Of a stretch of DNA of 64,000 nt, positions 1-15,380 are shown one piece after another. The DNA comes from Rhizoctonia solani (lineage: Eukaryota; Basidiomycota; Agaricomycetes; Cantharellales; Ceratobasidiaceae), in assembly GCF_016906535.1 (NCBI RefSeq), contig NC_057385.1, positions 1,178,001 to 1,242,000 of the forward strand, given 5' to 3'. A program made the position numbers and the translations under genes. The notes under the pieces are model-generated. The model saw only the letters and a program-made list of their open reading frames with translations, ran no database searches and had not been told where the DNA came from. Position 1 is the stretch's first letter. Each line of letters starts with the position of its first letter.

Positions 1-495
1 TGGGCGTACTTGGGAGGAGACGGACCACTGACCCTCCCTCCCAATGGGATTTCTACATAGGGCACAGGGGGGTTCTTAATGAATGAATTTGTTTATTGTA
101 TGATCTACACGCTTTAACGCCAATTTAGCTGCACTTAAACTAGTCCTCTTGAAAATCGGGGTGGTATGCATCCCGTAAGCACTAGGCAAAATAAGGTCCT
201 CAAGGAACCCTCGTGAGCCAGCGTGGATCTCAGTGGAGCAGTTGTCGCAATTCATCCGGCCTATCTCGGGAAAGTGCATAGCGCTCGATACTATCCTGTG
301 GAGCCCCTGGGCGTACCCCTATTGTTTGAGTGTGCTTGCGCCATGTGGCTGTGTAATGAGGTGATTGCTGTCAAAAACACCGACGAAGCCAATTGAGGCG
401 AACAGTCATCTTGCACATAACGACTAGTAAGCGACGTAACGAGAGCGAGGAAGCGCGAGCATTCGTGGATAGCTTATATAGTGACATATTGCACG
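1..495. other. Left-edge region without a recognised gene
   Basis: No reading frame here resembles a known protein. Only short open stretches occur on the minus strand. The right part lies just upstream of the transporter gene and probably contains its promoter. I see no clear TATA box or repeat. Confidence 0.4.
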
Positions 496-3197
496 ATGAT
501 TACCCCTCAGACTCGACGACAAGCTTCACAAATCTTCAACGATACCCACTCGGATAGTGACGACATTGGAGACGGTGTTGATGACATGCGCTCCCCGCTT
601 GATAGAACGATTGACAAAATTGGGATGGGTATGTCCTTTTCATGGCTTCTGTAAGTTGCCACATACTTACAAAGTATAGGACCTTATCAATGGGCACTAC
701 TGGGCCTATGCGGCTTCGGTATGTATTGTGTATTAAAGGCCAACGATGGCATACACCTGACTCACGACACGACTGTCTACAGGATGGGCTGCGGACAATG
801 TAACTATATCTTATAGTCACCTCTGAGCGTCCATTCACACCGCCATTTCCACGCGTCACTACTTTTTTTTTTTTTTTTTCGTTCGGCCATTTTATTTCAT
901 AACACTTAGATGTGGCTCCAAGCGATAGCTATTATTCTCCCCCGGGTCCAAGATGAATACGCAATTCCGGATTCGCAGATAGGACTACTATCTGCTTCGA
1001 TGTTTTGTGGAATGATGTTTGGGGCGCTCGGCTGGGGGTCATGTTCCGATGTTGTTGGCCGGAGCATGGCGTTCAATCTCACATTGGCCTTTACGAGCCT
1101 CTTTGGAGTTCTTGCGTGCCTGTCGACCAGTTTTGTTAGCTTGTGCTTTTTTATATTCCTACTTGGGAGTGCAGTAGGCGTGAGTGACTTTCACCACTTG
1201 AATGCGCTATTGCGTTTAATATTTCATTCAGGGAAGTATGCCCACTGATGGCACATTGTTTCTGAGAACGTTCCCAAGAAGAAGCAGTATCTTCTCACAG
1301 CACTATCCGTGTTCTTCTCGCTGGGTGCAGTAGTTAGTGCCATTATCGCCATTATAATCATTCCAGGCAACAGCTGTCCTGAACCAAATGTGGTGGCGCC
1401 CGAGAATTCTACCTCGAATTCTTTCGCGAAACTTGTCCGAACTTTGGTCGCTCGGGGGGAGACCTGGGAACGAGAACACACCACTGCTTTGCGACGTCGC
1501 AAGCCAGAACAGGGGTTGGAAGTATTATTAGGAGTGCTGGGGATCATTGTATGCTTTCCGGTTTTGGTGGTTGCCCCTACTGAGGAGAAATACTATCACA
1601 GACATTGGCTATGTTCGTTCTTCGCATTATTTTCTTTCGTTTGTACGAGTCCCCTAGATACTTGGTCTCTGCGGGGAGAAACACCGAGGCGTCGCTGCCC
1701 TGCAGAGCATCGAAGACTACAATATGAAGTAAGTCATTACTGATAAAGTTACTGGGGCACGTAATAATCTTTCATCTATCTACTTGTCTAGATTCGGTCG
1801 ACCATCTCGATCACGATTTGTAATTACTCTAGCAGACGTATGTGACGCAAAGCCGAGCGCAATGCTTAGCGAAGAAGGCGTTATGTTCGACGCAGGTGAT
1901 GACGAAGAGGCGAATGTGGGGAATAGACCCTCCTCGCGGGGTTCGAATGAGGAGCGCAAATCGTCGGGCTCCGACAGCGGGAAAGAGGACGATCGTTCAC
2001 AGGCCCTTTCTCAACAACCTGCCGATCGCACAGATTATCGAGCAACTAGCCAGAGCCCTGAAGGTGCCGTTGGGCAAGGATGGAGCTTCGACACGCCGAT
2101 GCCGCCGCATGCAGACGAGAATGCATCATATTTCGAGCAAAAGGCCCCCACGACTCCGGATGGTGAAAGCGGAGCGTCTACACCCGGTACCTCCCGGCCC
2201 CGTGATAGTAGACGTCTGTCTAGACCACCTAGACCACATATGGAGGCCGTTCCAGGTCTTCGGTCTACGTAGAACAATGCCTTCCAAGCACGTTTGGGAG
2301 GCCAATTGCGACATGGCTCGACCGAGTGGCTATGCTTTTTACTCCAGAATGGAGGCTAACAACTATTCTGATTTGGTGCGCGTGGTGGGGAATGTCTCTT
2401 GGTAAGCTTATATACGATCGGGTTGACATGATATTAACCGGTATCTCAATATAACAAGCTTTTACTATGTTCAACGTTTATTTGCCCAAACTTCTTGAGA
2501 GGAGATTGGGTGACGCTGGCGGAGGGGAAGGAAGCAGGAAAGAAGCACTATGGGATATTGTAATATTTACTCTAGGAGGGTGCCCGGGTGCTCTGGTACT
2601 TCGTATTTTCACTCAGCCGTCAATGATTGTTGACAAGTTCATTTAGATAGGCGCATGGATGATCGAGTCTCCGTTGGGGAGACGCAAGTCTCTTGCCTTG
2701 AGTACATTTATGACTGCGATGTGTTGCCTCGCGTTTGTACAAGTCGAAAGCAAAACGGGTGTTGTATGGAGCACCATCGGAGTGTCGTTAGCATCAGCGA
2801 TTATGTGGGCTGTCTTGTACGGCATGACACCAGAGATATTCGATACCAAGGGTAAGGCGCAGCTCAGCACATTCTCCGTTTGAAGGTTATTTAATCGAAT
2901 TTTTAGTCCGAGGTACTGCTTGCGGGACTGCATCTGCGCTAAACAGAGTGTAAGCCAGATTTATCTCCCTTTGAATTGCTAAGGGGTCCACGCTCACATC
3001 TTTTTAGAGGGGGTATGATAGCACCTGTTGCCGGTGGTATTCTGTTGGATGCATCGCCCGCATTTCCCGTGTATGCATCGATCGCCGTCTTCTTGTTCTC
3101 GGTAGTCTGCGTACTTCTTCTGCCGTTCGAGAAGTGCCCGACTGATGGCAAGGATTCGGGCTCAGACGACCGAGGAGAGTATACAGCACTACACTAG
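496..3197 (+). pseudogene. MFS transporter, SV2/sugar-transporter-like, with broken frame
   Basis: Membrane transporter of the major facilitator superfamily, of the type often listed in fungi as 'MFS general substrate transporter'; the substrate cannot be told. The start ATG opens an acidic N-terminus followed by PLDRTIDKIGMG, then short exons leading into the first helix. Helix-rich exons follow (LLSASMFCGMMFGALGWG; LTALSVFFSLGAVVSAI), then the loop motif ESPRYLVSAGRNTEA, a long acidic Ser/Gly-rich cytoplasmic loop, and late helices ending in FPVYASIAVFLFSVVCVL. The order matches the family. The frame changes without a plausible intron at about 1263, 1690 and 2230-2285, so as given it cannot encode one protein. 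It may be a pseudogene, but several other genes here show similar single-base breaks, so consensus error is equally possible. Family is fairly sure, broken status is not. Confidence 0.72.
863..879 (+). repeat. Poly-T tract in a transporter intron
   Basis: A run of 17 T lies just before the 3' splice site of the intron that ends near 910. It probably acts as the polypyrimidine tract and is a likely place for length error in sequencing. Confidence 0.7.
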
Positions 3198-4502
3198 GAC
3201 TTGTGGTTATATGTTTAAGCTAGGATGAGCCAGAGACATTTAAAAGCACAGTGTAATTTGTACGAATTTGCTCAACAGGGTAAAGTATATTCATGTAATA
3301 CTGTATAGAATAAAAGCAACGAAGCAGTTTGCAGTTTGCAGGATTGTATACTCAGATTCGGGTTCGTGAGGTGCGGTAGTTAAACTTGCAACTCCAGCAA
3401 CAGGATCATGGTTTGATGTGTACAGTATACTATAGACGGAAAGAAGAGTGTGAAAAAAGGCGTTGCTAATATTCTTATGTCGTAAAGATGTGACGAATAC
3501 ATCAATTTCTCGTATACCAGTATATGCTATAGCTACACTTCAGGAACAGAGACGCCGCTTCAAACGAGGGTATGTATTTGTTACTGCAACTCATACTTGT
3601 GTCATTCAATATACGTAGTGATGAAACTAGACATTTAATTTGTCAGGCTACTTTTAATATATGTCGTATTGTACATTCTAGCCACTGCTTATGCCATGAG
3701 CCGTTAGCACGAGTACTTCGTATGAACGGGGCCCATGAAATTTGTAAAATTAAAAATGCAGGCTGATATAGATCTAGACACAAGTGTGTTTCAGATTGCT
3801 GTTTAGGACCATTCCTGGTAGCCGCTGGCGACACCTTCAGCTATTAATATAACTCTGTAGCGTAGTAAACTTAAGCTTATGCATATGAGATTACGCACAT
3901 TGATACGCGTGTGCGCTGCAGTAGTACATTGTATATGATATGGCATTATTCGCGTAAAAATAAACCTCGGGAAGTGTCAATTAACCAAATCGGCGACCTG
4001 CCACCGTGTGCCAAATTACACCGTGTTCATCAGCCTGCCAGAATTCTAGATTTGCTGCGGAGGCGGTCAGTATACACAGGAAGGCCATCTGATGTTTCAA
4101 GGCAACCTTATGGGCACCGTTTAATTTCTGTTCATTCGATCACGAGCGTGGCAAAGGCTGAATTATTTTAGGAGCATTTGGCCATTGCGCGGTGCGCGCG
4201 GCGTTGGTCACGATTCTTAGGTGTACCTGCTTGCTGGCACTATCATATGATTTGTGCGTATGCTATTTACGGATTATTCCTCTTCAATGACAGCTTTGAC
4301 AGGCCCATGGTATCCCACCTATGGCTATCTTATTTTCCTGGGAACACCGTAATTATCTGGTGACTTAGCATTTCTGAATTTCAACTCCAATCAATGATAT
4401 ATAGAATGTGTGGGGGGGGGGGTCGGGTAAATTCCAGTCCCAAGCACTATCAGTTGAATACTCCTTCATCTATCCCACCAATACTTACTTTCACTTTGAA
4501 CA
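3198..4502. other. Intergenic region, no gene recognised
   Basis: AT-rich stretch between the transporter and the pectinesterase. Short open frames on both strands show no family signature. The right end holds the pectinesterase upstream region, including a G run at about 4412-4422 that contains one match to the CreA consensus SYGGRG (GTGGGG, 4410-4415). Confidence 0.45.
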
Positions 4503-5804
4503 TGATGCGATCTCTTACATTGATTATTGCCATCGCCAGCGGGCTTTGTTCATTTGTTTCAGCTGCATCGTCCCCACCCTCTGGCTCGATCACCGTTGGT
4601 AAAGGTGGCAAGTATGCGACCCTTGCCGAAGCGCTCGCGGATACCAGCAGGTACGTTATTTAACCCAGCTCATATGTCTACCCAATCATAAGTATGGCGT
4701 CTTCGCAATAAAGCAACATTTATTTTATCTATTCTGGAACTTATACAGGGCAGACTTCGATTAGCAGAGCAAATATCAAGAGTATGTCGTTTATCTTGCT
4801 CGGAGGATCGTAGCACTGTGACGCTAACTGCCCTCCGACGATGGCATTATCACAGTCTATGGACAGACTTCCAACTCACTTGAATATTCTTCAAATACCG
4901 TGACATTCACCGATAATATACCAGCATCGACGGCAGGAAGTGATGCAAAAAGTGCCACAATCAGAGTTTTGGCAACTGGTGTTAGGTAAAGTCCCGGATA
5001 CGCGACTTATGACGGTATAAATCTCATAGGAGCCGCAGCTTGTATAATCTAAACATTGTCAACACTTATGGGAAACCGGTCGAGCAATCTCAGGCCATCG
5101 CACTTTCCGTGGAGGAAGGCCAATTCGGAGCTTACGCTTGTCAGCTCAAAGGATACCAAGACACCTTGTTGGCGGAGACCGGCTCTCAATTTTATGGAAA
5201 GACTTACATTGAAGGGTGAGTATTTCAGCAGTCCAGCACGACAGGCCAAATTGAAATACCTTCCAAAGAGCGGTCGACTTTATTTTTGGCCAACATGCGT
5301 CCATTTGGATCACCAAGTCAACAATTAACTCAGTTGGGAGCGGTGCGATCACAGCATCTGGACGCAGCTCGAATGATTCAAACTACTACGTCATCGATAA
5401 CTCTACAATTCAAGGCACTGGAACAGTGTACCTCGGACGCCCCTGGAGGTAAGTGTTGGTGTAGTGTGGTTTCCTGGTCGAGATATCGACGTATACACCA
5501 CCAGTGACTATGCTCGTGTGATTTTCCAAAACAGCAAGATTGGATCCGAGGTGCAAGCTGCGGGTTGGGAGGTATGAGGATTAGGCTTGTTCTCGAGTGT
5601 AACTGCTGACAAGGATGTTACGAACCATAGGTTTGGTCTGCGACAACTTCAAACACTGACCATGTCTTCTTTGGGGAATATAACAACAGTGGCGCGGGTG
5701 CTTGGAAGACCGGACGAGCAACCTTTGCAACGAAAATGTCTACTGGAATTTCGATCAGCACCGTTCTGGGAAGTACTAGCTGGATTGACTCATCTTACAT
5801 GTGA
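4503..5804 (+). CDS. Secreted pectin methylesterase (CE8)
   Basis: Removes methyl groups from homogalacturonan in plant cell walls, making pectin available to lyases and polygalacturonases; acts outside the cell. The first ATG gives a signal peptide (MMRSLTLIIAIASGLCSFVSA). Exons splice into one continuous pectinesterase: the N-terminal GGKYATLAEAL typical of fungal enzymes, then YQDTLLAETG (transition-state Gln and nearby residues), VDFIFGQHA (catalytic Asp) and LGRPW (substrate-binding Arg/Trp), ending in WIDSSYM. Introns are about 45-75 bases (for example 4651-4713). All catalytic motifs are present and no frame break is seen, in contrast to the gene before it. The length is usual for fungal CE8. 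The call is secure; only exact splice edges are uncertain. Confidence 0.93.
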
Positions 5805-6177
5805 ATGTGCATAATAAGGGCCTAGGTGAAATGTTTTCATCGGTTCCCCTGGGCTTAGCCGGAGTACGCCAAAGTAGCATCTTACCGCAGATATTGAGCG
5901 TCTACAGTGGCAATCGATTTTCTATTAGCTAGTATTTAATTAAAAATAGCATGGACCCAAGCCACGTTGAACTTAAGTCATAAAAGCTTCACAAAAGCAT
6001 ATTGTATATGCTGTATAGTCAACCCGAATATAAATACTCCCAGGACAACCAAGTTTGAACCGAGTCAAACGAACAATAAAATGTCTTTATTTCACGTAGG
6101 CCGGGATAGAAAGGGCCAAGTTGAGTCCAAAGGCCATAATTTTATGAACATATTGTATGCTTACTTAGAATGTTCAA
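5805..6177. other. Short intergenic region before tRNA-Val
   Basis: Pectinesterase 3' region and tRNA upstream region. AT-rich, with no reading frame that I recognise. Confidence 0.4.
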
Positions 6178-6263
6178 GGTCGCATAGTCTAGTGGTTATG
6201 ATATCTGCTTTACAGATTTAGGCTGTACGCAGAGGGTCTCAGGTTCGATCCCTGATGCGACCA
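6178..6263 (+). tRNA. tRNA-Val (anticodon TAC), intron-containing
   Basis: Folds as a full cloverleaf. The acceptor stem pairs GGTCGCA with TGCGACC; a D arm follows; the anticodon stem is TCTGC/GCAGA; and the T arm is TCAGG-TTCGATC-CCTGA. The anticodon TAC lies at 6211-6213. A 13-base intron (6215-6227) sits after position 37, the usual place for nuclear tRNA introns. A run of eight T at 6265-6272 ends transcription by RNA polymerase III. The intron would be removed by the SEN endonuclease, one subunit of which is encoded near 15.4 kb. Confidence 0.93.
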
Positions 6264-6264
6264 G

Positions 6265-6272
6265 TTTTTTTT
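6265..6272 (+). terminator. RNA polymerase III terminator of tRNA-Val
   Basis: Eight consecutive T two bases after the discriminator base of the tRNA. Confidence 0.85.
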
Positions 6273-6444
6273 GCGTAGTAAATTTTGCTGGGGCAAACTT
6301 AACTGGCATGCGCGGGGTTGCACGACCTGATTTAGCTTGGGGTACCAAAATATATGCCTGTATCCATATGAGACGGTAATTTATCATGTATGATGGTTGG
6401 ATGACAACTGATATCCCTATTAACTATTTGATCAAGTGAGTAGT

Positions 6445-9293
<2,849 letters not shown>

Positions 9294-9899
9294 ATTACTC
9301 GAATTGGACACAAGTGTTCAGACACAAAGGGGGAAGGAGAAGACCTAGTGGTCGTCGTAAACGGGTAATACAGTAGATGCGTACGTAGGGCAAAGGAGTG
9401 AACCCAAGCCGGCGCGCTGCGTACCACACGGCAGCTCGCGAACCGCTTACGTGAGTGGTCGATCAGGAAATCAACCTTACCGAGTTTCCTATTTGACTAG
9501 CCCTGATCATCGTACCCAGAATGCATTCAAGATTATTTCGTCTAGCGTGTATTTCACTCATAGCTTTTTAAAAAATGATGCATAAACACATAGTTGTCGT
9601 AACAGATACAGGCATACGCATGGCATTCGAAGTCCTAGTTATCGAAGACCTTCGCCATTCGGTAACGAATCTCCGCTCTTTGGTGCTTGAGGAAAATCGA
9701 TATGCCGTTGTACGAGCTGAGAACCTATTATCAAGAATAACAAAAGGTAAACGAGCATAAGGAAAAGGCGAAGAGGAAAAGGCGCGCAGACCGCGGAAAG
9801 AAGGTAGAATGAAAAGTCAAAAGAAATACGAAAGCGATGGTATAATACAGAAAGCGCTGTTAGCTAATACTATACACAAACCGGATATCTTCATCTTTA
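9294..9899. other. Region between GEM1 and the zinc-finger gene
   Basis: Holds the GEM1 upstream region (minus strand) and the 3' region of the next minus-strand gene. A 61-residue open frame on the plus strand at 9575-9760 has no recognisable feature and is not called. Confidence 0.4.
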
Positions 9900-12800
9900 C
9901 TAATTTGCTTGAACAGATTGTTGAACTCGTGTGACTATTTCTGAAAGACTTTCAGGTCGAGCATTTGGGAACATCGTTCTTGCAGTGTTTCGAATTTCAT
10001 CCTCTGCTCAGCATGGGCCAGCCAGTAAGACAAGGCCAGCGAACATATGTGTTCACACATCAAAGTAGCAGTTACTCACCAGATGCCCCAAAATCCCTAA
10101 CATGAATGTCTTTACAGGTTTCATTTCTGCAGACACCACTGGGGAACTCATACATGCAAAGCTGGCGATTCACGTCTTGCCCGGCAGAAGAGGATATCCA
10201 AAATATCGAGGAAAGTTGATGGTCTGTCGGGCTGGAGCGTTGAAGGTCTGGACTGGTGAACCCTGCAAGTGGAGAAACATATGTCTTGAAGTGAGTCTGC
10301 AACCGGGGCCGCGACGATTCCAAGACGTCCATATCACTCAGTACGAGGTAGGCCTAAACAAAAACGACATAGCGATAGGCAATACGCACCGGTGCCTGTT
10401 CGCTATTAGGGTTTAATAATTGATCAAGTCGAGATCCATTGTCCCATTCAACCTGCAAAGTCATTCAAGCTATTAGCTGAACCAGTAATCCCTGAAGGGG
10501 GTTGATTCTTGCCACTGTGGAGCTAATCGTAATATTATCTGAAACAGACGTCAGTCACAACGCAAGAGTTGGATAGCCAAACGCGCCTTGCGATATCCCT
10601 AATGTGCCCCTTTAGCCCAACAAGCAGACAGACAAAGAAAATATACCCGCGCACCTTCAGGTTCCAGAGCCTTTCCTTTCCCCTTGTCCATCTTTGGTGA
10701 AGTTGAATCTATGTATATTGTATGTGATTAGTGGAAGCTGGCTAAACATAACTTGCTATGAACCCAGTGAGTTATCCAAGACGGAGTCCTTCTCTTTTTC
10801 GACCAAAGATGGTACTTCTAGTTCTTTAAGGCTAAGCATATCTTTGGAGCAAATAAAAAGGACCTAAGCTTGCCTTGCGTTACTACTGGGATTGTCGGCA
10901 GAATTTCAGAGTTTGAAGTTTCCGCCTGGGCTAAATTCACGGCTGATGTTATTGGCGAAGACGGTGATTCGACAGTTGGCGGAGTGGTCTTATTTACTTC
11001 GGCTGTTGTAGCAGGCGTAACAGTACCTGTCATGGGGGTTCTTGATCCACTTGCGGACTTCTTCTTTTGTAATTCTCGCATCTTGATCTTCTGCATCATT
11101 GCCTTGATTTGAAGCTCCTTCTCAAGTAGCATCTGGGCTGCTTGATCTTGTCCATTCCCTCCCGTTTGGTCTTGACTTCCTGTTCTAATCGGCGCTCCAT
11201 CGGTACCACTCTTGTTACTAGATGACGCAAAGCCGGAGGCGGCTTCACCTTGATCCTCTTCTTCGTCTGAGCTATCCAGATCTATCACAATCCGTTTAGG
11301 CCAAACCGCAGGGTCGACGAAGCTACGTTTTCGTTTCAGAAGCGCACTTCGTTCGGGAGGGGTCGTGGAGGTACTCGACGGACGAGGTGGTGCTTGGTCG
11401 ATAAAATCTGATGCGATGGGGCGAGACCTACGTGCTACTACAGGGACTGCAATGGGTGTAGGCTGTGCTGGTAAACTTGAGGATCGAATTTGATCTGGAG
11501 CATCAAATCGCACTCTGGTTGGAATATGCTTGGGGGACGGAATGAGTAATGGTGTAGGAGGAATAGGATCGGGCGAAATGTTGCGGTGATCATCCATGAG
11601 CACGGCAGCATCCATAGGTTCGTCAAAGTCAGGATCTGAAGGCGATGGGCTACGGGTTTCAAGCTCATCTTCGACCATAGCATCTGAGTCATAGTCGGAC
11701 AGCTGTTCTCCACCAACAGCAAATCCTCCTTCACGATAATTATTAGGACTACCTTCCGAATGGTTCGATGACTCAGAATTCATCCGGACGGAGGCGAGCA
11801 GAGCATCTACAGCCGATTCTACGTCATTGATCTCCATTGAGTGAGGCTGAGCATCAGATTGTTCAGAGATACCCGAAGAGAGAGTGGAAGTCTTTGCTGC
11901 TCTTTTCTTATTGATGCTGTCCATAGCAGCCTTGCGTGCTAGTAGTTCCATTCGTTCTTGGTCTTCCATCAATGTGATATCAGGCTCTTTCGGAGGCGAT
12001 GACCGTGCATTCTCGGATAACTGAGCATCAGGTGTTTCGATAGCGTTATTCTGATCGGTGCTCATATCAAGATGACTTGAGGGCAATGGTTCGCTGGGTG
12101 GCTTGTCACCCGTATCCGCAGGAATAGACGGCGATGGCTTTCTGTCGGACGACAATCCTGTTTCCTCCGTGGGTGTTGATATCACGGGAGGAATGGGCCT
12201 TGGGGGTATCCGACCACGATCGCGCTGGCGTATGATTTGCTCTCTTCGTTGAGAATCCTTCATATGTCTATCTAGATTATAAATAGGAGGTAATTTTATC
12301 TAAAGTAGGTCAGCTACCAGTAACTTAACCATGAGAGGATATACAAACACACCTGACGGCGATCGAGGTTAAGCGGGAATCTGAGATTCAACTCATAAAA
12401 ACAGACGGCTAGGCATTGGGGCGACACGCCACAATCTACGAGATACTCGGGGGTCACACCGAGTCCCAAAAGGTCCAGTATCAGATGTTTTGCTTCGGCC
12501 AAATCTTGTGAGGTCACTGAAAATTCCAAATTCAGTAACACTTTACTACAGAACTAATGTGATTACGCACTATCTAACCCAGGGCGAACGTTTTTAAGTG
12601 ACTCGGTGGTGCGTGGTATGGAAGTACTTCGTATTTCCACATCAGACAGTGGGCGTGGAGTCTTTTCTCTGGTATCTCGCTCAGCGGAACGAACGCCACC
12701 AGGTTCACCCTCCTGACTGCTCTCGGGTATCTCACCGTCCTCGGTATCGGTGGGATTATTCTGGGGATCAGACGTGTCTACTGCTGGTGTTACAGATGCA

Positions 12801-13127
12801 TCGTGCATGGGAGAGTCCCCACCCGCGACTGGAGAAATATATGGCTGTGAGGTATTTACTTCTGGTGGGGAAAACGGTGAATGAGCGCACCCTATTGGGT
12901 TCAATCATATACCACATACCTATAATTTGTTGGTCAGGTGTTGGTGCTGGTGCCAATTGTTCTCTGACAATATTCTTCTTTTTTCGTCGAGATTTCAAGG
13001 CGGCCTCGCGAAGGGCATTGGCATCTGGTGTGAGAAAGCCAGTGGTAACGTGTTCGGAACTTGTGTTTCCAGATCGGTCCGGAATTATATTCGACATACT
13101 TAAGAGGTTGACCTGAGTAGAGGCCAT
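9900..13127 (-). CDS. Red1/ZFC3H1-type zinc-finger protein
   Basis: Resembles fungal proteins with the C-terminal zf-C3H1 finger, such as fission yeast Red1 and human ZFC3H1, which link nuclear RNA to exosome decay; that role is inferred from the family. The start MASTQVNLLSM precedes a basic stretch (KSRRKKK). A long low-complexity Ser/Pro/Asp/Glu region follows (exon 10818-12263 alone codes more than 450 residues), with a basic coiled-coil near its end (LLEKELQIKAMMQKIKMREL). The finger near 10105-10165 shows C-x8-C-x4-C-x3-H. Splicing past it with an intron ending in CAG gives the tail EDEIRNTARTMFPNARPES and a stop at 9900. Introns between 10.4 and 10.85 kb are hard to place, and one candidate is only 32-34 bases long. 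The finger is clear; exact orthology is moderate. Confidence 0.72.
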
Positions 13128-13721
13128 AGAAGACAATGCAACTTTAATCCGAGACAACACCAGAGGCCCAAGCGAAGACTGTGCGACGCAATTGATTGAT
13201 ATATACTGGTTAAAATGAGCCAGGTCAATCAGATAAAAATTGAGAAATTTTACGAACTTGAGGTATTTAGCAAATAAAGATAATTGAGCTGGGTGCTTCG
13301 CAGGCTCACGGAGATCTTATATCGCGATCGCGTCGTGGACAAAGACACAGGAGGTTGTTGGTGGAACCGGCCTTGGCAATCAATGACAAATGATCACACG
13401 TTTGTTGTATCACCTGACCAGTGAATCTAGCCAGTTCCATACTGTTGGCACTGGCAACCCATGGGTTTTATGTTTTAGAAACGAAGACAGGAAAGAAAAC
13501 TAAATCAATGCCATAAATACTATCGCTACTCATACTCTTCCGTCCATGTTTAACTAGTAAACCCTATAGCTACTCACATTAATTGTATGCTTCCAGGAGA
13601 TGTTTTAGAGAACCTTTGGCCGAACCGATTCGTTTCTTTAATTACATACCCAGTCATTGAACATGATACACAGCATATATCAGCTGAATAATCATGCATC
13701 CATACAACTACGGCATGTACT
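13128..13721. other. Intergenic region, no gene recognised
   Basis: Upstream region of the zinc-finger gene and 3' region of the next minus-strand gene. AT-rich, with no coding signature on either strand. Confidence 0.4.
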
Positions 13722-15215
13722 CTATTGTGGATTTCCAAGTGACCATAGCTCCTTTGCCGAAAGCAGATTTCCTGAGTACCCGTATTTTATAGTGTGGACT
13801 TTAAGATCTCCCTTGCCACTCCAGTAAAGAGCGAATGGACGATCGTGGCCAATTAGATTGCGCTTCTTGGCGACACCACGGATCTGCTTCAGTAATTCAA
13901 CCAAAGTAGCGAACTCCGGGGCAAGCCTGTTATGCGCTTCCTTCATCTCTTCGATTTCCTTGTCGTATACCTGGATCGCATCGATGCGCCCGTCTAGCTG
14001 TTTGGCAAGCTTAAGTACTGGCGTCTGAGATAGAAATAATTGAGGGTAAAGATCGTTCCTATTTGTAGAATATTAGCGTCTCTCGATGATTGTTTTCGAA
14101 GTAATCTGACCATGGCACCTGAAATATACTCTTGATAGTACGAAGCTCTAAGACCCGGTCTTGTGGGATAAAGGTACCATGAATCACATGGCGCAATTCG
14201 GATTGTGGTACGTCGACTATGCTCTCCGGCTTTTTAGGAGTGAGCTTGGGTTTGTGGAGAATAGCAGACTTCGACTCGAGGAGGGAGGTTTGAGCCAGGG
14301 CCGCTGTGAGCTCATCAAGCTCATCCTTCGGGGCAATGTCCGTATATTTTGTCTTTGGTGTCGACTCCATTGAATCTACTTCGTAACGCACAAGGAAACG
14401 TAACCCTAGTAGATCGTAGCGTGTAATCCGATGATGGCCGGTAGACCTAAGGTGGGATATATGTGTACGACCAGAGTTGGTGGCCAGTAGCGGGGGAGAG
14501 GCTTCTGTAGTGGCCTTCTCAAAGTTATGACCATAGCCCTTGAAACCGGTAGATTTGTCAACGAGGTTTTCCTCGTGCCGCGTGAGTACCAAAGTTCGGC
14601 CGTTTAAAGCAAGTTGGACGTCGATTCTAAACTCGCGATTACTGCCTGGCCGGTGATCACGGTTGGGACCATGGGAAATAATGAATCTCATCAACTTGCG
14701 TAGACTATTCCGGTCCGTGACGACATCAATCTTTTCTTCGGAAAAGTTGATTGTATTTTTGAATTGTTCCTGAGTGACACTTATCGCACGAAACATGGGT
14801 TCTAATGGGTGCATTGGTAGGCGGGCGGTATTTTGGTCGATAAACGAGTCGCCTGTGTCCGGTTCCAGCTGCAAGGGTAGACTGGGTTCTTTCCATAATG
14901 GAGGGGCCCCTGTATGCTTGCTTAGCTATGGGCTAGATAGCTTAACAAGAGTTTAAATACTGGCCACTTACCTGGGATGACAATTGTTGGGATTGAGTGA
15001 TCAACCCAGTCATAGGAACCCAATGCAACTACATTTGTAGCCTCTACTTCTTTAGTAGAATCTAACCGAATACTGTTTATGGATACTGAGTCGATCGCAC
15101 TTTCCGAAAGGCCCTCTTGTAACTTTGCCGAGGGCGTAAAGTTGGAGTGCGACTGGAAACGACCTTTGCCTTGAGAACCTCGAGCACCTCGATAGCCACG
15201 GGAAGCCGAATGCAT
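13722..15215 (-). CDS. Conserved fungal protein of unknown function
   Basis: A family widespread in fungi; from memory, some entries carry the name 'geranylgeranyl pyrophosphate synthetase', but I see no DDxxD prenyltransferase motif and do not adopt it. The start is the ATG before HSASRGYRGARGSQGKGR, an Arg/Gly-rich N-terminus that may bind RNA. The core reads SYDWVDHSIPTIVIPG, then after an intron LEPDTGDSFIDQNTARLP and TDRNSLRKLMRFI, then HHRITRYDLLGLRFLVRYE. The C-terminal exon has a helical segment (DKEIEEMKEAHNRLA). Three exons join cleanly without frame breaks. The function is unknown; conservation and intact frame show a real gene. Confidence 0.8.
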
Positions 15216-15380
15216 AGCTAACTGAGTATATGGGGCCTGCAGGGAATGGGAGTGCGTGTTGAAGTGGCACTGGCCGTGTGGCAAATATAAGATCAGGAGA
15301 ATCAGTCAACAACTATATCGTAGCCACTTGATAACAAATCTTACAAAGCAATGGTATTTGTGTGGTCAAATTTGAGCAGC

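Noticed and set aside
9575..9760. 61-residue plus-strand frame
   Set aside because: No features, and lies between two minus-strand genes in likely promoter/UTR sequence.
10842..10873. GC-AG intron of 32 bases in the zinc-finger gene
   Set aside because: Too short to be convincing; another reading gives a GT-AG intron of 34 bases, so the exon edge is unresolved.
13722..15215. Geranylgeranyl pyrophosphate synthase
   Set aside because: No DDxxD motif or prenyl-synthase layout; I think the name is a propagated mislabel.
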